DNA of 64,000 bases from Gentiana macrophylla (lineage: Eukaryota > Streptophyta > Magnoliopsida > Gentianales > Gentianaceae), in the NCBI GenBank assembly GCA_026214975.1, contig CM047808.1, forward strand, positions 62,894,583 through 62,958,582. Direction: 5' to 3'. Both the position numbers and the translations under genes were made by a program. Below, in pieces: positions 58,366 through 64,000 of the stretch (position 1 is the stretch's first letter; each line of letters begins with the position of its first letter). Below the pieces are notes generated by a model that was not told where the DNA came from, did not search any database, and saw nothing but the letters and a program-made list of their open reading frames with translations.

Positions 58366-59310
58366 GAGGATGGGATTTAACACAATTACCCAATTGACCC
58401 GCTCCATTTCCGGAAAAAAAGCATTATCAAAACAAAAAAATATATTTAAAATAATGTGTACCCAAGAAAATCTACAAAGTAACAACTATTCTAAAAAATC
58501 TCTCGCCAAATATTTTCAATGTGATGCTGCCAGAAAATGGGCCTACCTACGTGGCACATTTTCAGTGGCTCAACACTAAGTAGGGAGAGAGAAACGATGC
58601 CGAGTGACCCAGTCTGGCTAGTCACTCCAGCTCTCCCGGATCGACCATGCCTAGCTCCGACCTCCAATCCTCGAGGCTGGGTACGGATTCAGCCCCGACC
58701 TGTGCGGGTCAGCAAACACTTGTACCCTAACCCACCTTTGACCAACCTTATCGGTTGGGCTAAGTCGCTCCTGGACCTATTATTCTACAAGACCCCGAGC
58801 TCATGACAGCCCGGCTAATCTCCCCGACTCTGTAGGTCGGTTCAACCAGTCCGGCTCGGGCCACCTAAGTCGGCCAGAATCCGTCCTTAATCGTATTCTC
58901 CACGTTTATGATAAACAGATAACTACGAAAGAATCCTGAGCCATAAAGGCTCCAATCTTTATCACTTAATACGAATATTTGAATGCCATAATTATCTCCT
59001 ATAATCAAGGAGATTAATCAATCATAATCCTTTTCCTTAGGGAACACGGCAATCCAAGCCCAACAAGGACTAGGCCCACGCCGCCTTAGGGCTTAACTCT
59101 TCTCTATATAAACCATCCCTAAGGAACTACGAAGGCTTGATTCCAATACACACATTGGATACATAGGCAGCTTGAGAAACAACATCTCAAGTGCAGTCTA
59201 AAACAGCCCACATCTCCCCCTCTCTTTCATCATTTTCTATATCTCTGGAGTCCCCTTAGGTTATCACCAAGGGAATGAACCCTAGAGGTCCTTAAAACTC
59301 TCACGCGAGA
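58366..59310 (+). mobile_element. LTR-like promoter sequence, probably Tat-type Gypsy
   Basis: Has CTATATAAACC (59103-59113) followed by GGCTTGATTCC and GGATACATAGGCAGC (59133-59172), the R-region words I associate with Tat-type LTRs. The same words recur near 63848-63884. Upstream are GC-rich blocks (58610-58880) with repeated GTCGG/CCGAC words. Boundaries cannot be fixed, as no second copy is present. 58366-58560 shows nothing I recognise. Confidence 0.4.
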
Positions 59311-60478
59311 AATCAGTTGGTCTTAAGGTCAATTTTCTTAGCCCTGTTTACTATAAGTTGATATAAGATTAAGGTTACGCTGGCCAGTGCAGGTTTAGTA
59401 CTTAGTTTATTATTGCCGGAATAGAACTCAGCCTTATATATAAGCAAATATGCAATCTGAACCTTCAGAGTTGCACACAGGGCATCAAGCCCCTTAAAGA
59501 ATCTTATACAGTTTGATACAATTAAAACCCGAGCATTGAGCTCGGCATGGTACATAATTCAAACATGTATGCCATCCACCAGTCCGAGTCGGTGCATGGC
59601 ATACAGGGGGCCTACCCTCTCCAACAATGACTTACAAAAACAAAAACCTGTCAATAATAATAACTCAGAAAAACTAGGGCAATTTTCACTTATTTATCCC
59701 TTAAAAACTAATTAGTTAGGCCAATCCTGCCCTGATCAACATAATGTTATCCGTCTAAGCTAACTTTGTATTAAATACGACCAGACTTTGTCATGCTCGT
59801 AGTAATATGAAGCTAATCTGAAGAGATAGATTCCTGAGTCCATAAATAGAGCTCGGCCCTTCATACATAAATAAGTGTGCATTCTGAAAACTTCAGAATG
59901 GCTTACTGAGTGTAAATAAAAAACTTAAATCTGCGTGAGCCGAACGTACGCGTCAGGCTCGGCAAGCGAAGAGTCAAAACAAGACTTATCAGTCAACAAC
60001 AAACGAAAATACATAAATTCCTTGGATGGAATCACAACCTGATGTTATTCGCCTAGGTTGGTTTACACTAAGCACGATCGGTTCATCCTGCTCGATCTGC
60101 GTAACTATACATAATCGATTTGTGAAATTTGTCCTGAAACTTCAAGAGGGTATGCCTGATGCCAGTAATTCACTTGGATCTGTGCGAACCGAACCCCCAC
60201 GGCAGTAAATGGAGTACTGGAGGGCTCACCCCTCCAGCAGTATAAACACTACAACAAAACTAAACTAAACTTAACAGAGCTCATGGACACACAAGAGCAC
60301 ATAACTTTACAAAATTACCCGAGCTTGCGTATAGAGATCGGTCTCATATGCAAACATAAGCGTGCAATCTTTAAATCAGACCTGAACGTCGGGCAGGACG
60401 CCCCTTAACGCATTTTACTTTGGTACAAATTAATCCGAGCGTGAAGCTCGGCGGATATACAGTCTAAACAAGTATGTC
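59311..60478 (+). repeat. Degenerate repeat field with PPT-like blocks (Tat 3' region)
   Basis: Blocks of the form GGCATACAGGGGGCCTACCC (59599-59618) and ACTGGAGGGCTCACCCCTCC (60216-60235) recur with surrounding words such as GAGCTCGGC and GTATGCCATCCA. Related blocks lie at 61016-61040, 62311-62343 and 63556-63588. Spacing is irregular (0.6-1.3 kb). No ORF is supported. Confidence 0.5.
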
Positions 60479-60483
60479 ATCCA

Positions 60484-60990
60484 TGTAACGCCCCCAGACC
60501 CCGGGCCTGTAGCGCTAAATGAGTCATAAATGTCCGGTCAGCTGCTTAGACCGCCGTCCTCGCTTGGTCTAAAAGGGCTAACCCGAGTTGACAAGACCTT
60601 TATGTCTCACACTTATATGGGGGTGAGCATTCACTTAATTTACCGATGTGGGATATCACATTATCCCCACCTTATAAGGGACTGGCGTCCTCGCCAGGAC
60701 GGCCAAGACTTGTCCTGGATCGTCCCTACCAGAGGTAACTAGAGGCCATCCTTACACCGTCTTCTTATGCGGTGCGGTATAGTTCCGTCGATAGTCGGCT
60801 CACGAATACCGATTCTCAACGCGCACCCGGACCCAGACTGTAGCGCTAAATGAGTCATAAATGTCCGGTCACCGCTTGAACCGCCGCCGTCGCTTGGTCT
60901 AAAAGGGCTAACCCGAGTTGACAAGACCTTTATGTCTCACACTTATATGGGGGTGAGCATTCACTTAATTTACCGATGTGGGATATCACA
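60484..60990 (-). mobile_element. TRIM (miniature LTR retrotransposon), 507 bp, target duplication ATCCA
   Basis: Direct repeats at 60484-60660 and about 60815-60990 share about 170 bp. The minus strand starts TGTGATATCCCACATCGG and ends GGGGCGTTACA. ATCCA flanks both sides (60479-60483, 60991-60995). The internal part is about 155 bp. It holds a PPT (minus AGGTGGGGATAA, 60661-60672) before the 3' repeat and a damaged tRNA-Met primer site (minus TCGGTATTCGTGAGCC, 60798-60813) after the 5' repeat. There is no coding capacity, so it depends on other elements. Confidence 0.9.
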
Positions 60991-60995
60991 ATCCA

Positions 60996-61374
60996 AAAGT
61001 CAAGACTAATAAATGGCATACTAGGGGGCATACCCTCTCCGACAATATAACAAAAACAAATCTTAACAAAGTTCAACAAACAAGAACGAACGCATAAAAC
61101 TCAAAAAAAAAAAACAAAGTATGAAGAGACAGTAACTTGCATTGTTGCGCCCAGACTAGAATGGTCCGACCATTCGCCCTACTCCTCTTCAGGTCGGCCA
61201 TTGTTTGGGACAACTTTACTGGTCGAACGGCCAGGTTCAATCCCGACCTCTTAAGGTTGGCCAACACTTGTGCTTTACTCAACCCATAAACTAAACTCAA
61301 AAAACAAACAAAATTCAGAAGGTCGTCCAACTTGTAATAAACCTTCTTAGGAAGGTCATCCAACACACGTTAAG
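60996..61374. other. Tat-type non-coding stretch
   Basis: Contains one PPT-like block (61016-61040) and GC-rich words (GGTCGGCCA, GGTCGAACGGCC) like those at 58610-58880. No ORF I support. Confidence 0.45.
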
Positions 61375-62010
61375 AATCTCGAATCCTCGCCTCGTCCACT
61401 CCTGGGTATACCCAAGGTTTAAGACGGGATCATGAGCACACTCAAGGCCTCGGTGAAATCCGCCAAACCTTATACTCTGGATAGCCTCGGCGCACTAAAT
61501 CGGAATCATGGCCTCCGGTTCGCCATCCTTGCTTAGAGGTCGGAAACCCCTTCTCCTTCATCTTCTTCTCCTCAAAGAAGCCCGCTTGCCAAGGACTTCA
61601 ACTCACCTCTTGAGCTAGGAGTTGAGCTCGCAAAGCCTTCATCTCCGTATCCCTGAGCGAGGAAATAACATCTTTAATTTCCACTCTTGCCTTAGTCTCC
61701 CACCCGCTTGCCGTAGACCCGGCTCGTCGGGATAAAGATACCTCACCAACTCATACAACTTTGTTTGGAGCTCGGACACAGCCTACTCCATACCTTTTGT
61801 CTCCGCACCCAACTGGTCCGACACGGACTTCAGCTCCGCCTCTTTGACCAAACACTGATCCTGGAAAGCCTTTATCTCTATGTCTCCGAGCTTGACGGCG
61901 TCCCTGAGCTCCCCTCGGGTGTGCCTCGACTCGGCAATCTTCTTCTTGTTGACGTAAGACTCCTCAGAGGCTTCCTCCAACCTTCGGGAAACCTCCTGAC
62001 CAACTAAGAT
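61375..62010 (-). pseudogene. Opposite-strand coiled-coil ORF remnant, part 1 (Tat-type extra ORF)
   Basis: Minus strand 61740-61980: AEAELKSVSDQLGAETKGM and VSELQTKLYELVRYLYPDE in adjoining phases, with heptad-like spacing of Leu/Val/Ile and many charged residues. The stretch down to about 61550 stays Lys/Arg/Leu-rich but broken. I do not recognise a named family. Its position in the 3' region, opposite to the nearby LTR promoters, parallels the opposite-strand ORF of element D. Confidence 0.4.
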
Positions 62011-62045
62011 CTCCTACATAAGCAAAAATAAAAAGGATAAATCCT

Positions 62046-62210
62046 AAGTCTGCAGGAAAACTCGAACTGAGCTTCGTATGACAAACTCAGCAAAGTTGTC
62101 GGACAAAGCTCATTAGGTCCCCAAGTCGGACTCGAACCAAAGTCCATGGGTGACTCACTTGAACTCCACATATCGGACTCAATGAGTTGGTAAATTGATC
62201 TCTTCAAGTC
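62046..62210 (+). repeat. Decayed relative of the 56-bp repeat unit
   Basis: Words AAGTCTGCAGG, CCCAAGTCGGACTCGAACC, AACTCCACATATCGGACTCA match the unit at 48599-49280. This suggests these sequences come from the same or a related Tat family as element E. Confidence 0.5.
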
Positions 62211-62439
62211 TGCAAGTCAAACTTAACCGCATTCGTTGTATGTAGGACGCACTCGAGCAAAAACATGACCAAACCTTTAGTATGCCATCCAAAACTACAA
62301 GTTAATGCATGGCATACTAGGGGCAAGATACCTCTACCTCCTCCACCATTATGGATTACAATTTCATTTGAAATAAAGTTTCAAAACAAAAACTACAAAT
62401 CCACAAGCCTTCTGACCTAAGGACCGGGGGCTGGACTCT

Positions 62440-62920
62440 ATAGTGGCTCGGAAGAAGCAAGAGACGAGGTAAGAGCAGCCGCAGCATGGCAGGAGTACTC
62501 GGACACAATGTCCACTCCCTCCGAGAAGTCCTTCAAACGGTTGTCATAGACTGCATCCACGCCTATCTTATAGAAACCTCGTTGGGGAGATTGTCCCTGA
62601 CAAAGTCGGTGACCTGACCCTTGACATCATCCAAGCTTAAAATATATCTGTTACTCAGGACAGGCGTAAGCAGCAGCTTCAAAATCTTAGTAAACTCCTC
62701 TGAAGCCTCACAATTTTGGATAGCCTCAGCAATCCAAGCTGGAATAGTAGCTTCCAGCTCGACCTTCCCAACAAACTTCTCTTATGACTTAAGCTAAGCC
62801 TCCAGATCCTGAAATCGCTTCTGGAGGGCCTTAATCTCCTTATCTTGGACTCAACAGAGCCTGGTTTGCCGCAGATCGACACCCATCTGCCTTATCCACC
62901 CCCAAAGTGTAGACATGATT
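62440..62920 (-). pseudogene. Opposite-strand coiled-coil ORF remnant, part 2
   Basis: Minus strand, three phases: KEIKALQKRFQDLEA, then FVGKVELEATIPAWIAEAIQ, NCEASEEFTKILKLLLTPVL and DDVKGQVTDFVRDNLPNEV (about 62590-62780). GVDAVYDNRLKDFSEGVDIV and EYSCHAAAAL follow (about 62470-62560). Stops and shifts break it, some at CAG/CTG-like sites. It looks like one protein: coiled coil followed by a helical domain. It is of the kind found as an extra ORF in Tat-lineage elements; function unknown. Confidence 0.45.
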
Positions 62921-63640
62921 AGGTCGACCTTGCCTCAGGGTCGGAAATCTTCTTTAAATCTCTAGTCAACTTTCCCAGCCCGGGGAAAGCGTCTTGGCCG
63001 ATCCAGGTTCCCTGCAAGTAAGAAACTCTATCAAAGAACAACACTCGAGTAAGAAAAGCCAGCTTGCGTATCCCATAAGCCAGCATCATCTAGCTCCACA
63101 TCAGTCATCCTAGAGATCGTCTCCTATTCCATAGTTCAAACTCGGTAAAGTCTGAGCTTTGCATGCCCGACTCCGGCTGGGCATTGTATTTAAAGCTCTC
63201 CCCCGAGCGAATCTTCTCAAAATTGTGTCATTACGCTCTCAAGCCTGACGCGCTTAAAACCGGTTGCTATCTAAGCGCAACACTAGTGCACTACGTTGTA
63301 TGAGCCTTATGTTATTTCAGTAGATCGCTCTGTAACAGTCACTTCGACCAATGGTGTATCAAGTCGTTACAACTTCGCACCATGTCTTTCTTTGGATCTG
63401 AACCTAACCTGTACAGATCGGCCCCTCGGCCCTGTCAGTCCGTCCCTTAATAGGCCGGACCGAGCCAAGCACGATCATGACCACCTCGCACCATCACGAT
63501 TCCCATCATGAGCTAAGGTAACAGGAATAAAACAACAGGCAGCTAGCTTGATACAACGCACTGGGGGCTTGACCTGCTCGCCCCTCTAGCTTGCCATCCT
63601 TTAACACGAACAAAGCCAACGCAATTAGGAAACAAAGTTC
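62921..63640. other. Non-coding Tat-type sequence before the last LTR
   Basis: No ORF supported. It has a PPT-like block CACTGGGGGCTTGACC at 63559-63574, which could mark the start of the following LTR. Confidence 0.4.
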
Positions 63641-64000
63641 ATAAACAACTCGCTCATGCCCCAAAGCTCTCGACTCGCCAATGGGTCTCGTTTCGCCAGC
63701 CCTTTAGCTCAGCACTCCAAGACCGATCGCAGTTCGGCAGCTTTACAGTCTGCCGCCTCTTCCAATAGCCAACTCATGGCCCTATAAATAACCGTGCACC
63801 CTCGACAAAATGGGGCTCTCATCTTCGAAGAACTACGCAAATTGGGCTTGATCCCTTATAAGTTAAGGGTACGTAGGCAGCCTTTCACGGCTCAGCTCAT
63901 AATCACAAACACAACATTTTCTTCATCCTTGTTCTTGAGCGCCACCACGCAACCACCATAGTAGGCAGCGATGCCTCGATTCCCGATACGGCTGTAAGGA
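63641..64000 (+). mobile_element. LTR promoter/R region of a Tat-type element (cut by window edge)
   Basis: CCTATAAATAACC at 63781-63793 is followed by GGGCTTGATCCC and AAGGGTACGTAGGCAGCC (63844-63883), the same order as at 59103-59172 but diverged. The transcription direction is plus. The ends are not visible. Confidence 0.5.

Noticed and set aside
58537..58806. Pro-rich plus-strand frame as a gene
   Set aside because: Lies in GC-rich LTR-like sequence, no domain, and composition explains the open frame.
60484..60990. Cassandra-type TRIM with a 5S rRNA-derived promoter
   Set aside because: The repeats lack the conserved 5S rRNA internal promoter sequence.
1..64000. CRISPR arrays, tRNA or rRNA genes, operons, pararetrovirus insertions
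   Set aside because: None seen. The only regular array is the 56-bp repeat at 48599-49280, which has no spacers, and the tRNA-like words are retroelement primer sites.

Overview
This is plant nuclear DNA, probably from a dicot: AT-rich, no operons, and built almost entirely of LTR retrotransposons inserted into one another. I see no rRNA, tRNA, CRISPR or bacterial genes, and no complete host gene. The species cannot be named from the sequence. The only likely host-gene sequence is one exon with a splice donor at about 51645-51910 (minus).

Layout. 1-2817: LTR (942-2817) and leader of a minus-strand LTR retrotransposon, inserted into element A. 2818-34110: element A, a plus-strand Sirevirus-like Copia element with gag end, PR-IN-RT-RH, an env-like ORF, a PPT and a 3' LTR. 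A is split at 3117 by a complete minus-strand Athila-type Gypsy element (3118-19776) flanked by a perfect 5-bp GGTAC target duplication. The Athila has two LTRs of about 2.2 kb, a tRNA-Asp primer site, gag, PR, RT-RH, IN and two further ORFs that share a domain. A 4.8-kb tandem duplication (16894-21704 repeated as 21705-26524) crosses the Athila/A boundary. A itself sits inside the RNase H of a second plus-strand Sirevirus, element B (34111-38626). B sits inside a minus-strand Tat-lineage Gypsy element, D (38627-about 47987), which has a dead RT, an archaeal-type second RNase H and an ORF on the opposite strand. This gives a four-level nest: D contains B, B contains A, A contains the Athila.

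47988-49280 is the 3' part of a plus-strand Tat element, E: integrase tail plus about twelve 56-bp tandem repeats. It is broken by F (49281-about 58365), a minus-strand Sirevirus-like element that kept gag but lost all of pol. F's 3' LTR side encloses the host-like exon, and its other LTR is split by a solo Athila-type LTR (55708-57466, target duplication AACAC). 58366-64000 is degenerate Tat-type sequence: LTR promoters, repeated G-rich PPT-like blocks and an opposite-strand coiled-coil ORF. It also holds a compact TRIM (60484-60990, target duplication ATCCA).

Reading the genes. Nearly every coding region is broken. Many breaks fall at CAG or CTG trinucleotides, which differ between otherwise near-identical duplicate copies. 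The pattern looks like base-calling error at CHG-methylated sites rather than mutation, so 'pseudogene' calls here are provisional. I found no undescribed defence or metabolic system. The best leads are the CHG-linked damage, the duplication, a GC-rich promoter module shared by the Athila LTR and its downstream ORFs, the pol-less element with a trapped exon, and a VREFY-type domain used by elements of two Gypsy lineages in opposite orientations.
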